Source: Caulobacter endophyticus (lineage in GTDB: Bacteria; Pseudomonadota; Alphaproteobacteria; Caulobacterales; Caulobacteraceae). Taken from it: a DNA stretch of 64,000 nt. Under the pieces are notes generated by a model that was not told where the DNA came from, did no database searches, and saw only the letters and a program-made list of their open reading frames with translations. The translations under genes were made by a program, and so were the position numbers. The stretch is taken from contig NZ_JARQWV010000017.1 of assembly GCF_029543245.1 (NCBI RefSeq), forward strand, positions 62,001 through 126,000, in the 5' to 3' direction. Positions 1 to 10,004 of this stretch are shown piece by piece; positions within the stretch are counted from its first letter, which is position 1, and each line of letters opens with the position of its first letter.

Positions 1-624
1 TCGCGCCTGGATCCCGACGTGCCGATCGAGGACACGATCGGCGCCCTCGTCGAGCTGCGCGACGCCGGCTACATCCGCCACATCGGCCTTTCGGAAGTCG
101 GCGCCGACACCATCCGCCGCGCCGCCGCCGTGGCCCCGATCTGCGACCTGCAGATCGAGTATTCGCTGGTCTCGCGCGGCATCGAGGACGCCATCCTGCC
201 TACCCTGCGTGAGCTGGGCATCGGCGTGACGGCCTATGGCGTGCTGTCGCGCGGCCTGATCAGCGGCCACTGGGTCAAGGACGCCCAGCGCGGCGCCCGC
301 GACTTCCGGGTCTATTCCCCGCGCTTCCAGGGCGAGAACCTCGACCGCAACCTGGCCCTGGTCGAGACCTTGCGGGCGGTCGCCGACCAGAAGGGCGTCA
401 GCGTCGCCCAGATCGCCATCGCCTGGGTGGCATCGCGCGGCGACGACATCGTCCCCCTGGTCGGCGCCCGCCGCCGCGACCGCCTGGCCGAGGCCCTGGG
501 GGCTCTGGACGTCGTTCTGACGGCGGAAGACCTTGCCGCCATCGAGGCGGCCGTGCCCAAGGGCGCGGCGGCCGGCGAGCGCTACGCCCCGGCGATGATG
601 GCCCATCTCGACAGCGAACGCTGA
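1..624 (+). CDS. Aldo/keto reductase, C-terminal part (5' end outside window)
   Basis: Open from base 1 in frame with no start, so the gene begins upstream; about 207 codons remain and the stop is at 622-624. The visible part is the second half of an aldo/keto reductase TIM barrel: a helix with [14 protein letters not shown], the strand [12 protein letters not shown], then [15 protein letters not shown], and a C-terminal helical stretch ending [19 protein letters not shown], which in this family binds the NADPH adenosine phosphate. The catalytic Asp/Tyr/Lys/His residues lie in the missing part. Such enzymes reduce aldehydes and ketones with NADPH in the cytoplasm; the substrate cannot be inferred here. 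Confidence 0.9.
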   Translation, partial: SRLDPDVPIEDTIGALVELRDAGYIRHIGLSEVGADTIRRAAAVAPICDLQIEYSLVSRGIEDAILPTLRELGIGVTAYGVLSRGLISGHWVKDAQRGARDFRVYSPRFQGENLDRNLALVETLRAVADQKGVSVAQIAIAWVASRGDDIVPLVGARRRDRLAEALGALDVVLTAEDLAAIEAAVPKGAAAGERYAPAMMAHLDSER

Positions 625-694
625 CCGTCCAAAGCCTTGTTGGCGCCTTGCCTGGAGCGGTCTAGGCAGGGCGCCACGATCTCTGGAGGGCGGC

Positions 695-2050
695 ATGAAC
701 GGTTTCAATCGGCGCACGGTGCTGGGCGGCGCGGCCGCCGCCATGACCCTGTCGTTCGGCCCCGCCGCCGGCGCCGCCACCGGCCGGGCCAAGGTGCTGA
801 TGCTGTCGGACCTGCACTCGGCCTACGGGATCACCCCGGCCCTGCTGGAGGCCATGCGCCGCATCGTCCGCCGCGACGCCGCCCCCAGCCTGATCCTGCT
901 GAACGGCGACCTCTTCGAAGCCGGCAACGTGGTGGCCAAGCGCACCGACGGCGCGCTGGACTGGGCGTTCCTCGAAGCGGTGGCCAGGCTGGCCCCCACG
1001 GTGATCAACATCGGCAACCACGACGCCGACCTGGTGGAGGACATCGCCGCCGCCGCCGATCGCGCTCGCGCCCTGGGCATCACCGTGATCAGCAACATCG
1101 TCGACAAGCGCACCGGCCGGCCGGTGGCCAGTTCGCGCGCCACGCTCGACCTCGGCTTTCCGGTCCACCTGATCGGCTGGGCGACCAACTCGATCGACAC
1201 CTATCCCAAGGCCATCCGGCCCGACCTCGCCATTCCGGCGCCGACGGCGTGGGCGCAGGCCAACCTGCCGGCCGCGCCGCCCGAAGACGGCATGCTGGTG
1301 GTGATGAGCCATGCGGGCCTGCCCGCCGACCGGCCGCTGCTGGCCGGCCTGCCCGAGCGCACCCTGTTCCTGGGCGGCCACAACCACGTGACCGTCGAGC
1401 ATGCGCAGGGGACCAGCCGCTACGTCCACACCGGCGCCTGGGGCCAGCCGCTGACGGTCGCCACGATCGACCGCGCCCGCAAGGCCGATCCGATCCGCAT
1501 CTCGCGGGTGGTCGTCGACCCGCGCGGTCCGGCCGACCCGGCCCTGGCCCGCCAGGTGAAGGAGACGCTGGACGCCCAGCTGACGTCGGAAGAGCGGGCG
1601 GTGGTCGCCAGGATCCCCAAGGCCCTGTCGCTGGGCGACACCGGCCGTCACGTCGCCGGCCTGATGGCGCGGGCCGCCGGCGCCGACATCGGCTTCATGG
1701 GCCACACCACCCTGGGCATGGGCCTGCCGGCCGGCGACCTGTCGCGCTACGCCTACGACTCGGTGGTGCGCTTCGACGGCAGGATCGTGAAGGCCCAGGT
1801 CGACGCGGCGACCCTGGCCGACATCCTGACCCGCACCGACCAGGATCGCGGCTTCCCGTTCGACCGGCTGACCGGCGATTTCGCCTATGCCAGCGGCCCC
1901 ACGCGCCCGGACAAGACCCACTTCACCGTCGTCACCACCGACTGGTGCGCGGGCCGCCAGCACGAGTATTTCGGCCGCGAGGACCTGTCGTTCAGCGAGA
2001 CCGACCTGAAGGTGAAGCCGTCGATCCTGACGGGACTGGCCCGAAGCTGA
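695..2050 (+). CDS. Tat-type calcineurin-like phosphoesterase / 5'-nucleotidase family
   Basis: 451 residues. The N-terminus carries a twin arginine followed by TVLGG and a hydrophobic, Ala-rich stretch, so Tat export to the periplasm is likely. Metal-binding motifs of the metallophosphoesterase fold appear in order: SDLH near residue 39, NGDLFE near 71, GNHD near 110, SHAG near 205 and GGHNH near 228. The C-terminal 180 residues resemble the substrate-binding domain of 5'-nucleotidases (GHTTLGMGLPAGDLS). The start fits the GGAGGG-like site just upstream (683-692). It ends convergently with glmS, separated only by a repeat-type terminator. The substrate, nucleotide or another phosphoester, is not known. 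Confidence 0.85.
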   Translation: MNGFNRRTVLGGAAAAMTLSFGPAAGAATGRAKVLMLSDLHSAYGITPALLEAMRRIVRRDAAPSLILLNGDLFEAGNVVAKRTDGALDWAFLEAVARLAPTVINIGNHDADLVEDIAAAADRARALGITVISNIVDKRTGRPVASSRATLDLGFPVHLIGWATNSIDTYPKAIRPDLAIPAPTAWAQANLPAAPPEDGMLVVMSHAGLPADRPLLAGLPERTLFLGGHNHVTVEHAQGTSRYVHTGAWGQPLTVATIDRARKADPIRISRVVVDPRGPADPALARQVKETLDAQLTSEERAVVARIPKALSLGDTGRHVAGLMARAAGADIGFMGHTTLGMGLPAGDLSRYAYDSVVRFDGRIVKAQVDAATLADILTRTDQDRGFPFDRLTGDFAYASGPTRPDKTHFTVVTTDWCAGRQHEYFGREDLSFSETDLKVKPSILTGLARS

Positions 2051-2051
2051 T

Positions 2052-2213
2052 CCCTCTCCCCTTGCGGGAGACCCCGATCCCCGCGAAAGCGGGGATCGGG
2101 GTCTCTCAGATGGAAAACGCCGCGACAGCTGATCAGCCGTCGCGGCGTTTCTGTTCGCGCCACCCCTCATCCGTCGCCTTTCGGCGACACCTTCTCCCGC
2201 AAGGGGAGAAGGG
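2052..2213. repeat. Convergent-terminator repeat, copy B1
   Basis: About 160 bp filling the gap between two convergent genes. The outer arms are inverted copies built on CCCTCTCCCCTTGCGGGAG and its complement. The centre (2115-2151) is a strong hairpin, stem ACGCCGCGAC / GTCGCGGCGT around a GCTGATCAGC palindrome, followed by TTTCTG. This copy has an additional GATCCCCGC...GCGGGGATC hairpin at 2074-2092 not seen in the other copies. It matches the copies at 47806, 49985 and 52385. The central hairpin plus T-run suggests a rho-independent terminator usable in both directions. Confidence 0.85.
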
Positions 2214-2215
2214 GG

Positions 2216-4036
<1,821 letters not shown>

Positions 4037-4243
4037 GGGACATGATCCTTTGTAGAACGCGTCTGGAGGACTATTGCTACCAGCACGGGATATTTCGAGC
4101 GCGGCCTTTAGCACTCGTGCAGGGGCCGGCGACGTAAATCTGCATTTCGGATCGTTTCGCGGTCCGTACGAGACTTCGAAGACGCTCTATATGGGCGTTG
4201 CTCCGATTCACACAGCGACCCGACAGCGACGAAGACCATCATC
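4037..4243. promoter_or_regulatory. Divergent glmS/glmM intergenic region
   Basis: 207 bp between the divergent starts of glmS and glmM, which must hold promoters for both. The AAAGGA site for glmS is near 4045. I see no glmS-type ribozyme: that element is known from Gram-positive bacteria, and its core is not recognisable here. Exact -35/-10 boxes are not called. Confidence 0.5.
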
Positions 4244-5590
4244 ATGAGCAAGCGCGCCTATTTCGGCACCGACGGCATCCGCGGCCAGGCCAACAAGCAC
4301 CCGATGACCGCCGAAGTCGCCCTGCGCGTCGGCCTGGCGGCCGGCAAGCTGTTCCGTTCGCAGGACGACCGCCGCCACCTGGTGGTGATCGGCAAGGACA
4401 CCCGCCTGTCGGGCTACATGATCGAGCCGGCCCTGGTGGCGGGCCTGACCAGCGTGGGCATGGACGTGCGCCTGTTCGGCCCGCTGCCGACCCCGGCCGT
4501 GGCGATGATGACCCGCTCGATGCGCGCCGACCTGGGCATCATGATCTCGGCCTCGCACAACAACTTCGCCGACAACGGCATCAAGCTGTTCGGCCCAGAC
4601 GGCTACAAGCTGTCGGACGAACAGGAGCTGAAGATCGAGGCCCTGATGGACGAGGGCCTGCAGGAAGGCCTGGCGGCCCCGCGCGACCTGGGCCGCGTCA
4701 AGCGCATCGACGACGCCCAGGCCCGCTATGTCGAGATCGTCAAGGCGACCTTCCCGCGTCATCTGTCCCTGTCGGGCCTGCGCATCGTCATCGATTGCGC
4801 CAACGGCGCGGCCTACAAGGTGGCCCCCACCGCCCTTTACGAGCTGGGCGCCGAGGTCATCAGCCTGGGCGTCTCGCCCGACGGCACCAACATCAACGAG
4901 GAATGCGGCTCGACCCATCCTGACCAGATGGCCAAGCTGGTGCGCGAATACCGCGCCGACATCGGCATCGCGCTCGATGGCGACGCCGACCGCCTGGTGA
5001 TCTGCGACGAGAAGGGCCTCGTGGTCGACGGCGACCAGATCATGGCCATCATCGCGGCGGCCTTCGCCAAGGCTGGCGCGCTAAAGGGCGGCGGCGTGGT
5101 GGCCACGGTGATGTCGAACCTGGGCCTCGAGCGCCAGTTGGGCGGCCTGGGCCTGACGCTCGAGCGCACATCGGTGGGCGACCGCTATGTCATGCAGCGC
5201 ATGCGCGAGGGCGGCTTCAACGTCGGCGGCGAGCAGTCGGGCCACCTGATCCTGTCGGACTTCTCGACCACGGGCGACGGCCTGATCGCCGCTCTCCAGG
5301 TGCTGGCGGTGATGGTCGAGAGCGGCCGGCCGATGAGCGCCCTGGCCCGCCAGTTCGAGCCGGTGCCGCAACTGCTGGAAAACGTCCGCTTCGCCGGCGG
5401 CAAGCCATTGGAGGCCAAGGCCGTCAAGGAAGCCATCGCCGACGGCGAGGCCCAACTGAACGGGGCCGGCCGCATCGTGGTGCGGGCCTCGGGCACCGAG
5501 CCGCTGATCCGCATCATGGCCGAGGGCGACGACCCGGCCCTGGTGCGCAAGGTGGTCGGCGACATCGCCGCCGCGGTGAAGGCTGTCTGA
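4244..5590 (+). CDS. glmM: Phosphoglucosamine mutase
   Basis: 448 residues, full length. It interconverts glucosamine-6-phosphate and glucosamine-1-phosphate, the step after GlmS in UDP-GlcNAc synthesis. The active-site phosphoserine loop ISASHNN places the catalytic Ser at residue 104. The Mg-binding loop is DGDADR near 246, the sugar-specificity loop GGEQSGH near 325, and the phosphate-binding loop [10 protein letters not shown] near 410. It begins FGTDGIRG, typical of the family. Its divergent arrangement with glmS groups the two enzymes of one pathway around a shared promoter region. Confidence 0.97.
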   Translation: MSKRAYFGTDGIRGQANKHPMTAEVALRVGLAAGKLFRSQDDRRHLVVIGKDTRLSGYMIEPALVAGLTSVGMDVRLFGPLPTPAVAMMTRSMRADLGIMISASHNNFADNGIKLFGPDGYKLSDEQELKIEALMDEGLQEGLAAPRDLGRVKRIDDAQARYVEIVKATFPRHLSLSGLRIVIDCANGAAYKVAPTALYELGAEVISLGVSPDGTNINEECGSTHPDQMAKLVREYRADIGIALDGDADRLVICDEKGLVVDGDQIMAIIAAAFAKAGALKGGGVVATVMSNLGLERQLGGLGLTLERTSVGDRYVMQRMREGGFNVGGEQSGHLILSDFSTTGDGLIAALQVLAVMVESGRPMSALARQFEPVPQLLENVRFAGGKPLEAKAVKEAIADGEAQLNGAGRIVVRASGTEPLIRIMAEGDDPALVRKVVGDIAAAVKAV

Positions 5591-5753
5591 GCACGAATAT
5601 TCCGTGTAGCTGCACGAATTCGGGCGGAAAAGCGGCCGAAACCCGCCTAAAAGGCGACGGCTCAGGTTGTGTTTCGTCAGTTTCGTGACATCGTCGTCCC
5701 CGTGGTTAACGGCGCGAGCCCCCACAGCGCCGGGCCACGGGAGGAAATCCGAG

Positions 5754-5906
5754 GTGTTCCACACGCAGCATTCGCGGCCCGTCGTCGCGCCCGGCCTTCT
5801 GCACAGCCGCGAGTTCCGCCGCGCCCTGGTGTTCGGCGGTACGATCAGCGCGCTCTTCTGGCTGGCGACGGCGTGGGCGGCCAGCCGGCTGCTGCTGAAC
5901 CTCTAA
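5754..5906 (+). CDS. Small single-TM membrane protein (hypothetical)
   Basis: 50 residues from a GTG start at 5754, chosen because GGAGGAAA (5740-5747) lies about six bases upstream. The protein has a basic N-terminal segment containing REFRRAL followed by one hydrophobic helix, LVFGGTISALFWLATAWAAS, and ends at LLLNL. An ATG-like longer reading from 5667 would add a low-complexity region without a ribosome site. Small inner-membrane proteins of this shape are common in Caulobacterales, but I do not recognise the family. Confidence 0.55.
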   Translation: MFHTQHSRPVVAPGLLHSREFRRALVFGGTISALFWLATAWAASRLLLNL

Positions 5907-5963
5907 TAGTTGTGCCTTTGGCTGCCTAACTGAGGCGGTATTCCCTCCGGGGAACATATTTGC

Positions 5964-6551
5964 ATGCGAGTTTGGTTGGTCGTGAAGAATATATTTTGGT
6001 TGTCTGTCGCCATCATGTTGTGTGCGATCGCCGCCTTTGCCGCATTTCTGGGCTTTGGGTTCGCTGCGGGTAGAATATTTTCGAACTTCAATGGTACAGT
6101 TGCTTTGGGGTGTGTGACCCTGTTTTCGACGACGACATTGGCGCTCTGGCAATTCAATAGAACGAAGAAAAAAGAGGCGGAAGCTAGGATATTTTCTGAA
6201 AGAGCGGCGAATTATAAGCAGCTCATCGGGGTTCTGAGGAAGGCTATGCATTCCACCAAGGGGTGGGTCGAGGTCGATCATGATGAGCTAGCGAAGGAGC
6301 TAAGCTCTGTAACATATGACATGATCATCTGGGGTGGGCAGGATACGGTTCGTTCGCTTTTAGATTTCAGCGACATGACTGCGGGAGATCTTGGGGGAAT
6401 GGTGAGAAAAACCGCAAGTTTGTATGCAGCTATTCGCAAAGACTTGGGGCATGAGGACGACGCTGAGCTTTCGAATGATCTGGTCCTTCAGATGATCACG
6501 GCTGAGGATCGTGCGACCGTGAGGCGGCTCTTGCATGGTGAGGCGGCCTGA
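5964..6551 (+). CDS. Two-TM orphan protein in an AT-rich islet
   Basis: 195 residues. Two N-terminal membrane helices (about 5-35 and 45-66) are followed by a charged, helical cytoplasmic domain of about 125 residues that includes FSERAANYKQLIGVLRK and VRRLLHGEAA. Codon use departs sharply from its neighbours: A/T in third positions is common (ATA, TTG, AGA, TAT). The base shift begins near 5907 and ends near 6552, so the gene plus its leader looks like a separate acquisition. No catalytic motif is visible and there is no partner gene. I do not recognise the family. Confidence 0.75.
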   Translation: MRVWLVVKNIFWLSVAIMLCAIAAFAAFLGFGFAAGRIFSNFNGTVALGCVTLFSTTTLALWQFNRTKKKEAEARIFSERAANYKQLIGVLRKAMHSTKGWVEVDHDELAKELSSVTYDMIIWGGQDTVRSLLDFSDMTAGDLGGMVRKTASLYAAIRKDLGHEDDAELSNDLVLQMITAEDRATVRRLLHGEAA

Positions 6552-6579
6552 GCGCTTCCATGTAATTCGCGCGCCGCCG

Positions 6580-7623
6580 TCAGGCCGAGGCGCGCTCCAC
6601 CAGATCGTAAGGCTCCAGAACGTCAGCCGGCGCCGCTGCGCCCGGCGCCTGACGCTCCGGCGAATGGCGCAGGGCCTCCAGCAGAAGATCCAGGGCGCGG
6701 CCGGTCATGCGGTCGATCGGCTGGCGCACGGTGGTCAGGGGCGGCCAGACCCGCGTCGCCAGCAGAGTGTCGTCGAAGCCGGCCACGGCCAGGTCGCGCG
6801 GCAGGGAAAGGCCCCGGCGATGCGCCACCCACAGAGCGCCGGCGGCCATGTCGTCATTGGCCGCGACGATGGCGTCGGGCGGCTCCGCCAGCGCGAGCAG
6901 CTGTTCGGTCGCTGCGAGGCCGGACTCGAAGGTGAAGCGTCCCTCGACCACCAGCTCGTCCGGCAGCGACAGGCCGTGCGCGACCAGCGCAGCGCGGCAG
7001 CCGCCCAGGCGCTCGACGCTGTCGGAGTGGTCCTGCGGGCCGGCGATCACCGCGATGCGTTTCCGGCCCTTGGCCGCCAGCCGTTCGGTCAGGGCGCGCG
7101 AGGCGGCGCGGTTGTCGATGCGGACGGTGATCATGTCGGGCAGGGGCGCGGCGGTGGCGATCGAGGCAGTGATCAGGCCAAGGGCGGCGAACTCGGCCGA
7201 GCCGCTCAGCACCGTGTCGAACGGCGGCAGCAGTAGCAGGGCGTCGGCGCCCGACCGTTGCAGCGAGCGCGCGACCTCCAGGGCCTCGCCGGGCGAGGCG
7301 GCCTTGCGGGTGATCAGTTGCAGGCCGCGTTCGGCCGCGGCTACGGCGGCGGCCGCCAGCACCGCGTGGATGAACATGCTGTCGACCCCGGCATAGAGCA
7401 GGCCCACCCTGGCCGGCGCCGCGCCGACCAGTCGCCGCGCGGCCGAGCTCGGCACGTAGCCCAGCGCGGCGATGGCGGCCATCACCCGCTCGCGCGTGTC
7501 GGCCGAGAACTTGCCCGTGCCGTTGAAGACGTTCGACACCGTCATGGCCGAGACGCCGGCCTGCTGCGCCACGTCCCTGATCGTCACCCTGGCCCGCTCG
7601 CGGGGGCGCCTGGAGCGCTGCAT
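6580..7623 (-). CDS. LacI family transcriptional regulator
   Basis: 347 residues. The N-terminal helix-turn-helix is typical: VTIRDVAQQAGVSAMTVSNV followed by a hinge helix with SSAARRLVGA. The rest is a periplasmic-binding-protein-like ligand domain (ARVGLLYAG, AVAGFDDTLLA, TTVRQPIDRM). Members bind small sugars or nucleosides and repress adjacent genes. It is divergent from an acyltransferase gene at 7742, and a CG-centred palindrome between the two is a likely operator, suggesting autoregulation and control of the acyltransferase gene. The ligand is unknown. Confidence 0.93.
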   Translation of the reverse strand: MQRSRRPRERARVTIRDVAQQAGVSAMTVSNVFNGTGKFSADTRERVMAAIAALGYVPSSAARRLVGAAPARVGLLYAGVDSMFIHAVLAAAAVAAAERGLQLITRKAASPGEALEVARSLQRSGADALLLLPPFDTVLSGSAEFAALGLITASIATAAPLPDMITVRIDNRAASRALTERLAAKGRKRIAVIAGPQDHSDSVERLGGCRAALVAHGLSLPDELVVEGRFTFESGLAATEQLLALAEPPDAIVAANDDMAAGALWVAHRRGLSLPRDLAVAGFDDTLLATRVWPPLTTVRQPIDRMTGRALDLLLEALRHSPERQAPGAAAPADVLEPYDLVERASA

Positions 7624-7680
7624 GGTCGTCTGGTCCCGGAGGATTCGAGGCGCGTGAACGGCGGTTCGAAAGAGGGTTGT

Positions 7681-7696
7681 GGTTTAACGATAAACC
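7681..7696. promoter_or_regulatory. Candidate LacI-family operator
   Basis: A 16-bp inverted repeat, GGTTTA-ACGA-TAAACC, with a CG dyad centre as is usual for LacI/GalR operators. It lies between the divergent LacI regulator start (7623) and the acyltransferase start (7742). Assignment is by symmetry and position only. Confidence 0.6.
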
Positions 7697-7741
7697 TCGC
7701 AACCCTTCGGCGCGACTCTCAAATTCAGTGAAGCTTGGCTC

Positions 7742-8863
7742 ATGACCTCTTCCGCCACCCCGGCCAAAAGCCACTACGTGATCCTCGACGGCCTGCGGGG
7801 CGTGGCGGCCCTGATGGTGGTCGCCTTCCACCTGTTCGAGGCCTATTCCGGCGGCAGCCCGCACAAGCAGATCATCAACCACGGCTACCTGGCGGTGGAC
7901 TTCTTCTTCCTGCTGTCGGGCTTCGTGGTCGCCTACGCCTATGACGACCGCTGGGGCGAGATGAGCCAATGGCAGTTCTACAAGCGCCGCCTCGTGCGCT
8001 TGCAGCCGATGATCGTCATCGGCGGCCTGATCGGAGCGGCCCTGCTGGCGTTCCAGCATTCGCCGATGTTCCCCAAGCTTCAGACCGTCACCGCCTGGCA
8101 GGTGATCGGCGTGCTGCTGCTCAGCTTCGTGATGATCCCGCTGCGGCCCTCGGCCGAGATCCGCGGCTGGGGCGAGATTTATCCGCTGAACGGCCCGCAA
8201 TGGTCGCTGTTCTACGAGTATGTCGCCAACATCCTCTACGCCGCCGGCCTGCGGAAGCTGTCAAACCGCTGGCTCGGCGTCCTGGTCGGCGTTTCGGCCC
8301 TGGCGCTGATCGGCCTCCTGGTGCTGGGCCCGCGCGGCGATGTCATCGGCGGCTGGGCTCTGGACGCCAAGGGCATCCAGATCGGCCTGACCCGGGTGAT
8401 GTTCCCGTTCTTCGCCGGCGTGCTGCTGATGCGGCTGGGCAAGCGGATCAAGGTCCGCCACGGTTTCGCGGTGTGCAGCGTGCTGCTGATCGCGGCCCTG
8501 TCGCTGCCGCGCTTCGGCGGCCCTGAGCGCCTGTGGGTCAACGGCCTGTACGAGGCCGCCTGCGTGATCCTGCTGTTCCCGCTGATCGTCGCCATCGGCG
8601 CGGGCGAGAAGGACGTCGACGGCCCCAGCGTGCGCATCGCCCGCTTCTTCGGCGACCTGTCGTATCCGATCTACATCACCCACTATCCGCTGATCTACGT
8701 CTACACCGCCTGGGTGGTGGACCATAAGATCCCGGCCGCCCAGGGCGCCCTGGTCGGGGCGGGGGTGTTCGTCGCCGCGGTGGCGATCGCCTGGGTCAGC
8801 CTCAAGCTCTATGACGAGCCGGTTCGTCGCTGGCTGGCGGGCAGGCTGCTGCGGGCCCGCTGA
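7742..8863 (+). CDS. Acyltransferase 3 (OafA-like) membrane protein
   Basis: 373 residues with about ten membrane helices. The family signatures are present: LDGLRGVAALMVVAFHLFE near residue 12, with the conserved His after the first helix, then VDFFFLLSGFVV and the basic FYKRRLVRLQP. These integral enzymes O-acetylate or acylate cell-surface sugars, for example LPS, capsule or exopolysaccharide. The neighbouring LacI regulator suggests control by a small-molecule ligand. The substrate is not determinable here. Confidence 0.9.
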   Translation: MTSSATPAKSHYVILDGLRGVAALMVVAFHLFEAYSGGSPHKQIINHGYLAVDFFFLLSGFVVAYAYDDRWGEMSQWQFYKRRLVRLQPMIVIGGLIGAALLAFQHSPMFPKLQTVTAWQVIGVLLLSFVMIPLRPSAEIRGWGEIYPLNGPQWSLFYEYVANILYAAGLRKLSNRWLGVLVGVSALALIGLLVLGPRGDVIGGWALDAKGIQIGLTRVMFPFFAGVLLMRLGKRIKVRHGFAVCSVLLIAALSLPRFGGPERLWVNGLYEAACVILLFPLIVAIGAGEKDVDGPSVRIARFFGDLSYPIYITHYPLIYVYTAWVVDHKIPAAQGALVGAGVFVAAVAIAWVSLKLYDEPVRRWLAGRLLRAR

Positions 8864-8943
8864 GGCAAGGCGGTGCGGCCCGGCTTGACCGTTCGTGGCC
8901 GCGCCGGGACTATCGCGCCTGGTCTCCTTGGAGGGCTGGGCGC

Positions 8944-9189
8944 GTGCGGCGACTGTCGAAGGGTCTGAGGACGCTGCTGCTGTGGACGGCCGTCGGCGTC
9001 CTGGCCTGCACGGCCTTCATCTACCTGATCACCAGGGACGCCGGCCTGTCGCTGCTGTTCGGCACGCTCGGCGGCGTCACGGGCGCCGTCGGCGGGACGC
9101 TGCGCCAGGTCTATTCGGTCAAGCTGCGCCGCGAGGCCGAGGCCCGGCTGGGTCCGCAAAGACCCAACATCAAGACCCTGGACTCCTGA
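8944..9189 (+). CDS. Small two-TM membrane protein (hypothetical)
   Basis: 81 residues from a GTG start with TTGGAGGG about eight bases upstream. Basic N-terminus, then two hydrophobic segments (about 9-28 and 34-53), then a charged tail with KLRREAEARLG. No known motif. It ends 15 bases before the convergent DUF6065 gene. Codon use matches the host, so I regard it as real. Confidence 0.6.
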   Translation: MRRLSKGLRTLLLWTAVGVLACTAFIYLITRDAGLSLLFGTLGGVTGAVGGTLRQVYSVKLRREAEARLGPQRPNIKTLDS

Positions 9190-9204
9190 CGGCTTTCGCC
9201 CGGC

Positions 9205-9951
9205 TCAGAACCCGATCTTCGGGGCCTTCAGACGGCGCTTGTTGACGTGGCCCTTGGGCGCGGGCGCCTCGATCTCCTCGGGCAGTTCGCCCTTGAAGTA
9301 GAAGCGCTGCCAGGCCTCCTTGGTGGCGGCCGGGTCGCGGGCGGCGATGCGGGCGTTGAACTCGCCGCGCTTCTCGGCCCAGACGTCGTACTGCTTGCGC
9401 ATGTCGGGGTTGGAGTTGAAGTGCCGGATCACCGGCTGCACCGTCTCCAGCGGCTTGTCCTGGATCATGGTGATGAAGCAGAACGGCTCGCCCTTGGCGA
9501 ACTTCACCGTGCCGGGACGGGTGAAGACCCAGTTCATCGTGAAGGGGAAGGGCAGCCAGTCGGTCTCGACCAGGCCGGCCAGCGGCTGGATACCGTCCTT
9601 GATGTGGTTGGGCGGACCCATGGTCCAGATCAGCCAGTCCGGCGGCGTGCGGAACAGATAGCCGGTGTGGAAGGTGATCGTCCCGCGCGAGAAGTGCGAC
9701 TTGACGAAATCGTCGAAGCCCGGGTGCGGATGGTCGGACTTGAAGGTGATGTCGTTCTGGTGGATCCCGCCGTTCCAGGTGGCCTCGAAGCCGACCGGGC
9801 ACAGGATCTCCCAGCCGGTGGTGTTGGCCATGGTCAGCGGCAGGCAGCGATAGGGATGGCGGTCGGCGAAGTTGTCCATCCAGGCCCGCTGCGGGCGCCC
9901 CGGCACGATCTCCGGCGGCCGGCTTTCGGTGGGATAGCACTCCAGATACAT
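9205..9951 (-). CDS. DUF6065 family protein
   Basis: 248 residues. I take the start at 9951 (MYLECYPTE), with GGGAAAGAAG just upstream; longer readings add a low-complexity tail in a shadow frame. The soluble protein is rich in Trp, Phe and His and has WEILCPVGFEATWNGG, GTITFHTGYLFRTP and PGTVKFAKGEPFCF. This pattern recalls a family seen next to oxygenases and natural-product genes, but its biochemical role is unassigned. No operon partner is evident; the next gene on this strand starts upstream at 11954. Confidence 0.7.
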   Translation of the reverse strand: MYLECYPTESRPPEIVPGRPQRAWMDNFADRHPYRCLPLTMANTTGWEILCPVGFEATWNGGIHQNDITFKSDHPHPGFDDFVKSHFSRGTITFHTGYLFRTPPDWLIWTMGPPNHIKDGIQPLAGLVETDWLPFPFTMNWVFTRPGTVKFAKGEPFCFITMIQDKPLETVQPVIRHFNSNPDMRKQYDVWAEKRGEFNARIAARDPAATKEAWQRFYFKGELPEEIEAPAPKGHVNKRRLKAPKIGF

Positions 9952-10004
9952 GCCGCTTCTTTCCCGTCGTTCCCGGACCGTCCCGGCCCTTCTTTGATCC
10001 AGCC

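Noticed and set aside
4037..4243. Possible glmS ribozyme upstream of glmS
   Set aside because: That ribozyme is a Gram-positive element; its core helices are not recognisable and the gap is short and shared with glmM.
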